NCBI GenBank assembly: GCA_937995515.1 | Contig: CALKJZ010000003.1 | Coordinates: 34,859-98,858, forward strand | DNA length: 64,000 bases | From: an uncultured Sphingomonadaceae bacterium | Lineage (GTDB): Bacteria > Pseudomonadota > Alphaproteobacteria > Sphingomonadales > Sphingomonadaceae | Direction of reading: 5' to 3' | Shown: positions 25,794-33,979 of the stretch, piece by piece | Numbering within the stretch: position 1 is the stretch's first letter | Layout: each line of letters opens with the position of its first letter | Made by a program: the position numbers and the translations under genes | The notes under the pieces: model-generated | What the model was told of the DNA's origin: nothing | What the model saw: only the letters and a program-made list of their open reading frames with translations | Database searches by the model: none

Positions 25794-26836
25794 AGCCAGC
25801 CCTTCCGCTTGAACAGGAGATAGGGGACAACCGAGGAGAGGACCATCAGCAGCAGCGCGAGCGGATAGCCGAGCGGCCAGGCGAGCTCGGGCATGTGCTC
25901 GAAGTTCATGCCGTAGATGCTGGCCACCATGGTGGGCGGCAGCAGCACCACGGCTGCAACCGAGAAGATCTTGATGATCGCGCTCTGCTCGATCGAGATC
26001 CGGCCGACGGCGGCATCGAGCAGGAAGGCGACGTTCGAGAACAGGAAGGCGCTGTTCTCGTTGAGCGACTGGATGTCGCGCTGGAGCGCCTTCAGGGCTT
26101 CGCGGTGCGCTTTGTCGCGCCGGCTGGCGGCGGCGGGGGGGTCGGCGTCCGCCTGCCCGGCGGCGGCAGCCGAGGCGACCCCCTTGCCAACGCCGGGGGC
26201 CATGGCGGGGACAGCGAGAAAGGTGACGGCGCGGCCCAGCGCGACCAGCGAATCATGGCATTTGGAGAGCACGAACTGGGTCATGCCGATCCGGCGCAGG
26301 ATCTGGTTCAGGTCCTCCGTGGAAAGGCGGCGGTCGGCCGGGGCGCCGAAGATGCGCTGCGAGACGGCATCATTTTCCGCGCCCATGCGCTCGAGGATGT
26401 CGGCCGTGCGATCGACCGCGTGTTCGAGAATGCGCAGGAGCAGGGCCATGGAATCCGCCGGCGGCGGGGCGCGGCGCAGGCCCTGGGCGAGCTTGCGGAA
26501 GGCCTGCGGATCGCCGTAGCGCACGGTGACAAGGCGCCCGTCGGCGAGCACGAAGGTGACCGGCACGCTTCCCGGTGCCTCGCTTTCGATCCCGACCACG
26601 AGCGGCACCGTGATGTAGGTGGCGCCATCCTCGATGTAGGTGCGCGAGGTCGCCTCGATCTCGCCCATCTCGGCGCGGCTGGGAAGCGCGATCCCGAGCA
26701 CCTCTTCGACCATCGGCTTTTCCCAGGCGAGCGGATCGGCGACATCGATCCAGACGGCCGCGGCAAGCGGCGCCGGGTCGTCGGTCGGCGCGAGGACGAG
26801 CGGGCCGGTGCGGCCGGGGAAATAGGCGCTGAGCAT
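25790..26836 (-). CDS. corA: CorA-family Mg2+ channel
   Basis: Pentameric inner-membrane channel for Mg2+ (also Co2+ and Ni2+). The 348-residue product has the large N-terminal cytosolic domain, a long helix (residues about 240-290) and two C-terminal membrane spans separated by the selectivity loop GMNFEHMPEL (GMN signature); it ends FKRKGWL, a basic tail. An Ala/Gly-rich insertion near residues 215-235 (GKGVASAAAAGQADADPP) is unusual. Starts at 26851 (MGAAP) and 26836 (MLSAYFPG) are both possible; the latter fits the family. It follows moaB closely. Confidence 0.92.
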   Translation of the reverse strand: MLSAYFPGRTGPLVLAPTDDPAPLAAAVWIDVADPLAWEKPMVEEVLGIALPSRAEMGEIEATSRTYIEDGATYITVPLVVGIESEAPGSVPVTFVLADGRLVTVRYGDPQAFRKLAQGLRRAPPPADSMALLLRILEHAVDRTADILERMGAENDAVSQRIFGAPADRRLSTEDLNQILRRIGMTQFVLSKCHDSLVALGRAVTFLAVPAMAPGVGKGVASAAAAGQADADPPAAASRRDKAHREALKALQRDIQSLNENSAFLFSNVAFLLDAAVGRISIEQSAIIKIFSVAAVVLLPPTMVASIYGMNFEHMPELAWPLGYPLALLLMVLSSVVPYLLFKRKGWL

Positions 26837-26860
26837 GGGTGCGGCCCCCATGCGCCGGGA

Positions 26861-27388
<528 letters not shown>

Positions 27389-27393
27389 GGCGT

Positions 27394-29259
27394 TCAGCGC
27401 CGGTCGGTCGGCGCGCCGGGAAAGGGCACGGCGGCAACGCCGGGCAGGCCCGGAAAGCGCGGCCAGAGGTTCTGCGCGACGGCCGAGAGGCTTGCGGTTT
27501 CATCCATGTGCGCAGGAAGCCGGCCGGTTTCGGCGCGGTGGCGCGCGTCGTAGAGCCAGTAGTTGCGCATCACCACGCCGACATAGTGGCGTGTCTCGCG
27601 GAACGGGATGCTTTCCATCCACAAAAGCACGTCGTTGTTGTCGCGCACACCGCCATTGTTCCAGCGCATCACCGATCCGGGCCCGGCGTTGTAGGCGGCG
27701 ATCACCTTGGGCAGGAGGCCCTGGGTGTGGCTGCTGTCGCGCAGCATCTCGAGATAGGACTGGCCATATTCGACATTGAAGCTCGGGTCGGCCAGCATTT
27801 CCTGGTTGTGCGGCATCTCGAGCTGGCGGGAGAGGTCGCGCGCGGTGCCGGGCATCACCTGCATGAGGCCCTGTGCGCCCACGGGCGAGCGCGCCGAGGT
27901 GATGAACCGGCTTTCCTGCATGGCGTGGGCGAAGACGAGGTTGCGGTCGACCCGCCAGCCGTTGAACGGCTGCCAGTCGGGTGCGGGCAGGCGGGCCGAC
28001 ATGGGCGGCACCATCCCCTCGGGTGGGTTGTGCGCCAGCCAGTACTGGGTGGCCGGCAGGCTGAGCCGGCTGGCGAGCCGCAGGATCGGCTCATAGTATT
28101 GCGTGGGCGCCGTGGCCGCGAGGTGGCGGAGCTCGCGGTCGGCAAGGCCGGTCTCGCCCACCTCGACGAGGGCGGCGGCCCGCCTTGCGCCCGGAAGTTT
28201 CGAAAGGGTTGTCCAGTCGGCCTGGATGAAATCGGGCTCCGACCAGTCGATCCGCGGGTTGAGGCCGAGGACGCGGGCTGCGAGCAGGCCATAGAGGCCG
28301 TATGGGTCGCGCGCGACGGCAAGGCGCAGCAGGCGGCCCTGCCGTTCGGGCCGGCCGCATCGCAGGTGCGCGCGCGCGGCCCAGTAGGCTCCCTTGGCGG
28401 CGAGCGGGCCGCTGGCATAGCGGCCGGGGACCGACTCGAAGGCGGCTGCGGCTTCCTCGCACCGGTTCTGACGGAAATGGGCAAGGCCCTCGACGAAGCT
28501 GCCGAGCGCGGCCCATTCGCCGCTGCCGCCGGCGGCCAGCGCTGCAAGGCGCGCAGCGAGCGCGTCGTCGAGGTCGAGATAGGCGTCCCACGCGGCCTTC
28601 TGCAGCCATTCGCTGCGCACCGCCGAGCTGAGCCCGGGGCCGACCCGGTCGAGAACCGCTTCCACCTCGTGCACGCGCTTGGCGGCGATGAGCTGGCGGA
28701 CCTGGGCGGCAAAAGCCTCGTCCTCGCGGCTCTCGCTGCGCACCGAGCGGGGGCCGGGCGGGGGGGTGAAGCTGACCGGCACGAGGCGCCGGCCGGCGAT
28801 GACCGGCGGCAGATCCTGTGTCCCGGCGCGGCGGGCAAGGTCGGCGAGCGCGCGTGCCTGCGGCGCGCCGGGGTTGGCCTCCAGCCATGCAACAAGCCGG
28901 GCGCGGTCGGCGCGCGGGCCCTCGGCCAGGAGGATCTGCGCCTCGGCGGTCGCATGCAGCGGGCCGGGCCCCATGGCCGCGAGCGCCTCGGTTGCGCGGG
29001 CCGTGCGCCCGGCGGCGATATCCATGAAGATCCGCCGGTAGAGGAACCGCTGGCGCGCGGAGAGCTGGGCTGGCACGGCGCGCTCACGCGGCGAGAGCTC
29101 GGCCGCGGCGGCCGGCGCGCCGGTCACCCGGTCGTCGATGGCCATCGGCGGGGCCGCGATCTGCGGCCCATCGCCGCCCTCCTGCGCGCGCGCGGCGGCC
29201 GGCGCGATGAAGAGCGCGCATGCGAGCGGAAGGCCGAGGCGGAGGGCGGTGCGGCTCAT
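27394..29259 (-). CDS. slt: soluble lytic murein transglycosylase
   Basis: Periplasmic enzyme that cleaves the MurNAc-GlcNAc bond of peptidoglycan with anhydro-ring formation. The 621-residue product has a signal peptide (about residues 1-25, ending ARA), a long helical superhelix (residues 60-420, TPR-like AxxxL repeats) and a C-terminal SLT domain: HAMQESRF with catalytic Glu449, GAQGLMQVMPGTA, NVEYGQSYL and AAYNAGPG, then a tail ARHRAETGRL. The architecture and length match Slt70. The ATG overlaps the stop of the UDG-like gene. Confidence 0.93.
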   Translation of the reverse strand: MSRTALRLGLPLACALFIAPAAARAQEGGDGPQIAAPPMAIDDRVTGAPAAAAELSPRERAVPAQLSARQRFLYRRIFMDIAAGRTARATEALAAMGPGPLHATAEAQILLAEGPRADRARLVAWLEANPGAPQARALADLARRAGTQDLPPVIAGRRLVPVSFTPPPGPRSVRSESREDEAFAAQVRQLIAAKRVHEVEAVLDRVGPGLSSAVRSEWLQKAAWDAYLDLDDALAARLAALAAGGSGEWAALGSFVEGLAHFRQNRCEEAAAAFESVPGRYASGPLAAKGAYWAARAHLRCGRPERQGRLLRLAVARDPYGLYGLLAARVLGLNPRIDWSEPDFIQADWTTLSKLPGARRAAALVEVGETGLADRELRHLAATAPTQYYEPILRLASRLSLPATQYWLAHNPPEGMVPPMSARLPAPDWQPFNGWRVDRNLVFAHAMQESRFITSARSPVGAQGLMQVMPGTARDLSRQLEMPHNQEMLADPSFNVEYGQSYLEMLRDSSHTQGLLPKVIAAYNAGPGSVMRWNNGGVRDNNDVLLWMESIPFRETRHYVGVVMRNYWLYDARHRAETGRLPAHMDETASLSAVAQNLWPRFPGLPGVAAVPFPGAPTDRR

Positions 29260-30056
29260 GCGGCAAGCCGCCTGGCAAAGGAAAGAAGGTCGGCCCAGGC
29301 CTCGCGCTTGGCCTGCGGCGCGCGCAACAGATAGGCCGGGTTGGTGGTGGCGAGCGCGGGCACGCTGGTGCCGTCGCCGAGCGACACCTCCAGCCAGGTG
29401 CCGCGCAGGCGGGTGATCGGCGCGTCGATGCCGGTGAGCGCACGGGTGGCCGCAGCGCCGAGCAGCAGCAGCGCGCGCGGGCGCACGAGGCGGATGTGGG
29501 CGCGCGCGATCGGCAGGTCGGCTGCGATCGATTCGTCGTGCGGCGTGCCGGGCACGGGCTGGCGGCACACGAGGAGGCTGATGTAGGCACTCGTCCGGCT
29601 GCGGCCGATCGCGGCCAGCATCCGGTCGAGGAGCTGGCCAGCCGGGCCGGTGAACGGCCGGCGGGTCTCGAGGTCGCGCGCGCTTGGCGCCTCGCCCATC
29701 AGCATGGCGCCCGAGGCCGGGTTGCCATCGGCGAAGACCGCGTGCGGCGCCGAGGCGCGCACCAGCGCTTCCAGCGCGGCAAGGCTTTGGACCTCGTCGA
29801 GCCCCGGGAGCGGGGGTGGCGCAGGCGCCGGCCGGGGTGGCGGGGCGGCCGGGGCAGCGGCAGGCCGGGCCGGGGCGCTGCGCGTGGCGGCGTGGCGCGC
29901 GGCCGGGGCCGCCGGCGTGGCACGGCGCCACGGGCGGGGCGGGGCGCCGAGATAGCAATCGTGGCCGGCAAGGCGCCACCAGTCGACAAGCGCGGCCGCG
30001 CCCGCGCGCGCAGACAGCGCGTGTGCGCTTCGTGCTTGGGCGTGGCCCGTCCCCAT
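29256..30056 (-). CDS. divergent uracil-DNA glycosylase superfamily protein
   Basis: A 266-residue protein with a UDG fold in its C-terminal 170 residues: FADGNPASGAMLMGEAPS, RPFTGPAGQLLDRMLAAIG, HIRLVRPRALLLLGAAATRALTG and TNPAYLLR. In active family 4 enzymes the last motif is HPxxLLR; here the His is Asn. The four iron-sulfur cysteines of family 4/5 are absent: only two Cys occur (near residue 34 and in LVCRQP). Residues 50-85 are a Pro/Ala linker after a short N-terminal segment LVDWWRLAGHDCYLGA found in sphingomonad homologues. Uracil excision is therefore doubtful. The next gene (slt) is translationally coupled. Confidence 0.75.
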   Translation of the reverse strand: MGTGHAQARSAHALSARAGAAALVDWWRLAGHDCYLGAPPRPWRRATPAAPAARHAATRSAPARPAAAPAAPPPRPAPAPPPLPGLDEVQSLAALEALVRASAPHAVFADGNPASGAMLMGEAPSARDLETRRPFTGPAGQLLDRMLAAIGRSRTSAYISLLVCRQPVPGTPHDESIAADLPIARAHIRLVRPRALLLLGAAATRALTGIDAPITRLRGTWLEVSLGDGTSVPALATTNPAYLLRAPQAKREAWADLLSFARRLAA

Positions 30057-30181
30057 GGATGGGCTTCTTCGGTCTGCCGGGCGCTCCCGTCAAGAATCCG
30101 CGTCGGTTTTGCAGGTTGAAAACGCGGCTGGCCGCGACGAAAGGAGGGGTCGACCCCGCATCGAGGGCGCAAAGGACAAAG

Positions 30182-31831
30182 ATGAGCACACGCGAGAGCA
30201 TGCCCTATGACCTGGTGATCGTCGGCGGCGGGCCGGCCGGGCTTGCCGCTGCGATCCGCGCCAAGCAGGCAGCGGGCGCGCACGGGCTCGAGCTTTCGGT
30301 CTGCGTGCTGGAGAAGGGCTCGGAGATCGGCGCGCACATCCTCTCCGGCGCCGTCATCGACCCGCGCGCGCTTGACGAGCTCCTGCCCGACTGGCGCGAG
30401 AATTGCCCGCTTGCCGAGGTGCCGGTGACGGAGAACCATCACTGGATGCTCTCCGAGACGGGCATGACCGAGTTTCCGCACGCGCTCCTGCCGCCGTTCA
30501 TGCACAACAAGGGCTGTTACACGGGCAGCCTCGGCAATCTCTGCCGCTGGCTCGCCGGCCGGGCGGAGGCGCTCGGGGTGGAGATCTTCCCCGGCTTTGC
30601 CGCAGCCGAGGTGCTGTTTGCCGAGGACGGCGCGGTCAAGGGCGTGGCGACGGGCGACATGGGCGTGCGCCGCGACGGCAGCCACGGGCCGAACTACCAG
30701 CCGGGCCTCGAGCTCCACGCCAAGTACACGTTGTTTGCCGAAGGCGTGCGCGGGCATCTTTCCAAGCAGCTCATCCGCCATTTCGACCTCGCGCGGAACA
30801 GCCAGCCGCAGGTCTACGGCATCGGCATCAAGGAGCTGTGGGACATCGAGCCGGCCAAGCATGTGCCCGGCCGGGTGATCCACACCCAGGGCTGGCCGCT
30901 TTCCGACGCATGGGGCGGCGGCTTTCTCTATCACCAGGCCAACAACCAGGTGGCGCTCGGCTTCGTGGTCGCGCTCTCCTATGCCAACCCCTATCTCTCG
31001 CCGTTCGACGAGATGCAGCGCTGGAAGACCCATCCGGCCATCCGCGCGATCCTCGAAGGCGGGCGGCGGGTGGCCTATGGCGCGCGGGCGATCAACGAAG
31101 GCGGCTGGCAGGCGGTCCCGAAGCTCACCTTCCCCGGTGGGGCACTGATCGGCTGTTCGGCGGGCTTTGTGAACGTGCCCCGCATCAAGGGCACGCACAC
31201 CGCGATGAAAAGCGGCATGATGGCGGCCGAGGCGGTGGTGGAGGCCCTTCTCGCGCAGCGGGCCAACGACGAGCCGGTGGCCTATGAGGCGGCCTACCGG
31301 GCCAGCTGGGTGGAAAGGGAGCTGCGCCTCGTGCGCAATACCGAGCCCTTCGTTGCGAAGTTCGGCAACACCATGGGCACGCTCCTTGCCGGCGCCACCA
31401 TGTGGCTCGAGCACTGGGGCATCCGGATGCCGTTCACCCTCGGCCACACGCCCGACCATCTGAAGACCGGCCGGCGCCAGGACTATCAGCCGATCGCCTA
31501 CCCCAAGCCTGATGGCGTGATCACCTTCGACAAGCTGTCGTCGGTGTTTCTTTCCAACACCAACCACGAGGAGGACCAGCCGGTGCACCTCCAGCTGGCC
31601 GACCCGGACATCCCCATCCGGGTCAACCTGCCGGTCTATGCCGAGCCGGCGCAGCGCTACTGCCCGGCGGGGGTCTACGAGGTGGTGGGCGAGGCCGAGG
31701 GAACCCCGCGCTTTGTGATCAACGCGCAGAACTGCGTGCACTGCAAGACGTGCGACATCAAGGACCCGAGCCAGAACATCACCTGGGTGGCGCCCGAGGG
31801 CGGTGGCGGGCCGAACTACCCGAACATGTGA
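30182..31831 (+). CDS. etfD: electron transfer flavoprotein-ubiquinone oxidoreductase
   Basis: Inner-membrane flavoprotein that moves electrons from ETF (fed by acyl-CoA and other dehydrogenases) to ubiquinone. The 549-residue product shows the FAD-binding LVIVGGGPAGLAAAIRAKQ, the membrane-contact region GCSAGFVNVPRIKGTH, and the C-terminal 4Fe-4S site: YCPAGVYE then NCVHCKTCDIKDPSQNI. Full family length. The start follows AAAGGA at 30172-30177. It is divergent from the UDG-like gene, as in other Sphingomonadales as far as I recall. Confidence 0.96.
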   Translation: MSTRESMPYDLVIVGGGPAGLAAAIRAKQAAGAHGLELSVCVLEKGSEIGAHILSGAVIDPRALDELLPDWRENCPLAEVPVTENHHWMLSETGMTEFPHALLPPFMHNKGCYTGSLGNLCRWLAGRAEALGVEIFPGFAAAEVLFAEDGAVKGVATGDMGVRRDGSHGPNYQPGLELHAKYTLFAEGVRGHLSKQLIRHFDLARNSQPQVYGIGIKELWDIEPAKHVPGRVIHTQGWPLSDAWGGGFLYHQANNQVALGFVVALSYANPYLSPFDEMQRWKTHPAIRAILEGGRRVAYGARAINEGGWQAVPKLTFPGGALIGCSAGFVNVPRIKGTHTAMKSGMMAAEAVVEALLAQRANDEPVAYEAAYRASWVERELRLVRNTEPFVAKFGNTMGTLLAGATMWLEHWGIRMPFTLGHTPDHLKTGRRQDYQPIAYPKPDGVITFDKLSSVFLSNTNHEEDQPVHLQLADPDIPIRVNLPVYAEPAQRYCPAGVYEVVGEAEGTPRFVINAQNCVHCKTCDIKDPSQNITWVAPEGGGGPNYPNM

Positions 31832-31875
31832 GCCCGTGGCTGGCCCGCCCGGCCTGTGCAGGACCCGGCGGCCGT

Positions 31876-31881
31876 GCTAGG
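31876..31881 (+). promoter_or_regulatory. -10-like element of the small membrane protein gene
   Basis: GCTAGG followed by exactly 8 bases and then ATG (31890), the same spacing as at alr, metZ, the UbiH-type gene and the NDUFA9-like gene. No convincing -35 is visible. Confidence 0.35.
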
Positions 31882-31889
31882 GGCCATTC

Positions 31890-32075
31890 ATGCCCGACCG
31901 CCTCGACGACCTGCTGCGCGAGCTGCCGCCGGAGAAGGCGGCCGAGGCCCGGCTTCTGCTCGAGCGCCGGGCAGACGGGCTTGCCGGGGTGATGGCGGCG
32001 ATCGCGCTCATCGCCGCGCTCGGGCTTGCCGCCGCGCTTGCGATCATCAGCCGGCTGGACCCGGGCCGGCCCTGA
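31890..32075 (+). CDS. 61-residue membrane protein of unknown function
   Basis: A short protein with an amphipathic, charged N-terminal helix (LDDLLRELPPEKAAEARLLLERRAD) and one C-terminal membrane span (GVMAAIALIAALGLAAALAII), ending SRLDPGRP. No homologue recognised. It fits between etfD and prfC without overlap, codon usage is G/C-rich at third positions, and a -10-like GCTAGG stands at the standard 8 bases from the ATG, all of which support it as a real gene. Confidence 0.55.
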   Translation: MPDRLDDLLRELPPEKAAEARLLLERRADGLAGVMAAIALIAALGLAAALAIISRLDPGRP

Positions 32076-32142
32076 GGCCCCAAGATCCCGGAGCGCCGCC
32101 CGGGGCTTGCGCCCGGACCGGCCTTTCCGCATCTGCCGTGCC

Positions 32143-33759
32143 ATGCACAGCCTTGAGACAGCGCCGCGGCCGGCGCGCGCCGCGCGCCCCGAGCGGCGGA
32201 CCTTCGCCATCATCTCGCACCCGGATGCGGGCAAGACGACGCTCACCGAAAAGCTGCTGCTGGCCGGCGGCGCCATTCACGCCGCAGGCGAGGTGAAGGC
32301 CCGCGGCGCGGCGCGGCGCGCGCGGTCGGACTGGATGGTGATCGAGCAGCAGCGCGGGATTTCCGTGACCTCCTCGGTCATGACCTTCGAGCGCGACGGG
32401 CGCGTCTTCAACCTGCTCGACACGCCGGGCCACGAGGATTTCTCGGAGGATACCTACCGTACGCTGACGGCGGTCGATTCAGCGGTGATGGTGATCGACG
32501 CAGCCAAGGGCATTGAGGCGCAGACGCTGAAGCTCTTCGAGGTCTGCCGGCTCCGCTCGGTGCCGATCATCACCTTCGTGAACAAGATCGACCGCGAGGG
32601 GCGGGGCCCGTTCGAACTGCTCGACGAGATCGCCGACCGGCTGGCGCTCGACGTGGCGCCGATGAGCTGGCCGGTGGGCATGGGCGGGCGCTTCTGCGGC
32701 CTGTGGCATTTCGGCAGCCGCACGCTCGACCTTCCGGCAGACGATGCAACCGGCGCCTTTGCCGGCGCGCGCGTGGCGGCCACCGGGCTGGACGATCCGG
32801 CGCTTGCCGCCGTGGTGCCCCCCGACCTCCTCGTCGAGGTGCAGGAGGAGGCAGCGCTCGCCGAGGCCGGATATGCCGCGTTCGACCAGCCGGCCTATGC
32901 CCATGGCGACCTCACCCCCGTCTTCTTCGGCTCCGCGCTCAAGGATTTCGGGATCGAGCAGCTGATTGCGGCGCTCGGCGCGTTTGCGCCCGGCCCGCGC
33001 CCGCAGCCGGCCGAGCCCGCGCCCATCGACCCCGGCGACCCGGCGGTGACCGGCTTCGTGTTCAAGGTGCAGGCCAACATGAACCCGGCGCACCGCGACA
33101 GGATCGCGTTCGTGCGGCTCTGCTCGGGCCGGTTCCGCCGCGGCATGCGGCTGAACCAGGTGGGGACGGGCCGGTCGATTGCGGTCCATTCGCCGATGCT
33201 GTTCCTCGCCCGCGACCGGGAGCTGGCCGAGGAGGCCTTCCCCGGCGACATCATCGGCATTCCCAACCACGGCACGCTGCGCGTGGGCGACACGCTTTCC
33301 GAGCGGACCGACGTGGTGGTCACGGGCCTGCCCAGCTTCGCGCCCGAGATCCTGCGCCGGGTGGCACTGCGCGACCCGACCCGGACCAAGCAGCTCGCCA
33401 AGGCGCTCGACGACTTGGCCGAGGAAGGGGTCATCCAGGTGTTCCGGCCGGAGCTGGGCGGACTGCCGCTGGTGGGCGTGGTGGGGCAGCTGCAGCTCGA
33501 CGTGCTGGTTGTCCGGCTTTCTGCCGAATATCGGGTCGAGGCTGCGCTCGAGCCCGGGCCGCACAATGTCGCGCGCTGGATCGCAGCCGACGAGGCGCAC
33601 GCGCTGGAGCGGTTCATGGCCGACCACCGCGGCCAGATCGCCCGCGACCGCGACGGCGCCCCGGTGTTCCTCGCCCGCGACGACTGGGAGCTCGGCTACA
33701 CGGCCCGGCAGAACCCGGCGATCCGCTTCTGGGCAACGCGCGAGCGGCGCGAGCGCTGA
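32143..33759 (+). CDS. prfC: peptide chain release factor 3
   Basis: GTPase that recycles RF1 and RF2 after translation termination. The 538-residue product has G1 ISHPDAGKTTLTEKLL, G2 region QQRGISVTSSVMTFE, G3 LLDTPGHEDFSEDT, G4 FVNKIDREGR and the RF3-specific C-terminal domains (GVVGQLQLDVLVVRL). Length matches the family. The start MHSLETAP gives an N-terminus about 10 residues longer than in the E. coli protein. A frame continues upstream without family support. Confidence 0.95.
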   Translation: MHSLETAPRPARAARPERRTFAIISHPDAGKTTLTEKLLLAGGAIHAAGEVKARGAARRARSDWMVIEQQRGISVTSSVMTFERDGRVFNLLDTPGHEDFSEDTYRTLTAVDSAVMVIDAAKGIEAQTLKLFEVCRLRSVPIITFVNKIDREGRGPFELLDEIADRLALDVAPMSWPVGMGGRFCGLWHFGSRTLDLPADDATGAFAGARVAATGLDDPALAAVVPPDLLVEVQEEAALAEAGYAAFDQPAYAHGDLTPVFFGSALKDFGIEQLIAALGAFAPGPRPQPAEPAPIDPGDPAVTGFVFKVQANMNPAHRDRIAFVRLCSGRFRRGMRLNQVGTGRSIAVHSPMLFLARDRELAEEAFPGDIIGIPNHGTLRVGDTLSERTDVVVTGLPSFAPEILRRVALRDPTRTKQLAKALDDLAEEGVIQVFRPELGGLPLVGVVGQLQLDVLVVRLSAEYRVEAALEPGPHNVARWIAADEAHALERFMADHRGQIARDRDGAPVFLARDDWELGYTARQNPAIRFWATRERRER

Positions 33760-33805
33760 GCCGGCCGGGCGGCGCGCCCGCCGATGCCGCGGACCGTGGC
33801 ACGTA

Positions 33806-33841
33806 CCCTGCCGCAGCCCCTGCCGCAGCCCCTGCCGCAGT
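33806..33841 (+). repeat. three tandem copies of a 12-base unit
   Basis: CCCTGCCGCAGC is repeated at 33806, 33818 and 33830 (the last base of the third copy differs). It lies 47 bases after prfC and just beyond the decayed acyltransferase region. Confidence 0.8.
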
Positions 33842-33979
33842 CCATGGCGCGGCCGGGCGGGCCCGTTTCCCCGCCCTTGTGCCCGGCGATGCGGGCCCGG
33901 TCCGTCGCCCCTTCCGGCCTTCGCGCGTGCGGGCCGAGGGGTGCCTTTGCGAAGGCGCGCCACAAGCTCCCGGCGAGAC

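Noticed and set aside
29256..30056. UdgX-type crosslinking uracil-binding protein
   Set aside because: The KRRIH loop that defines UdgX is absent.
33760..33979. Small genes between prfC and the relic
   Set aside because: The frames here are composed of the 12-base repeat and low-complexity Pro/Arg/Gly runs with no start or domain.
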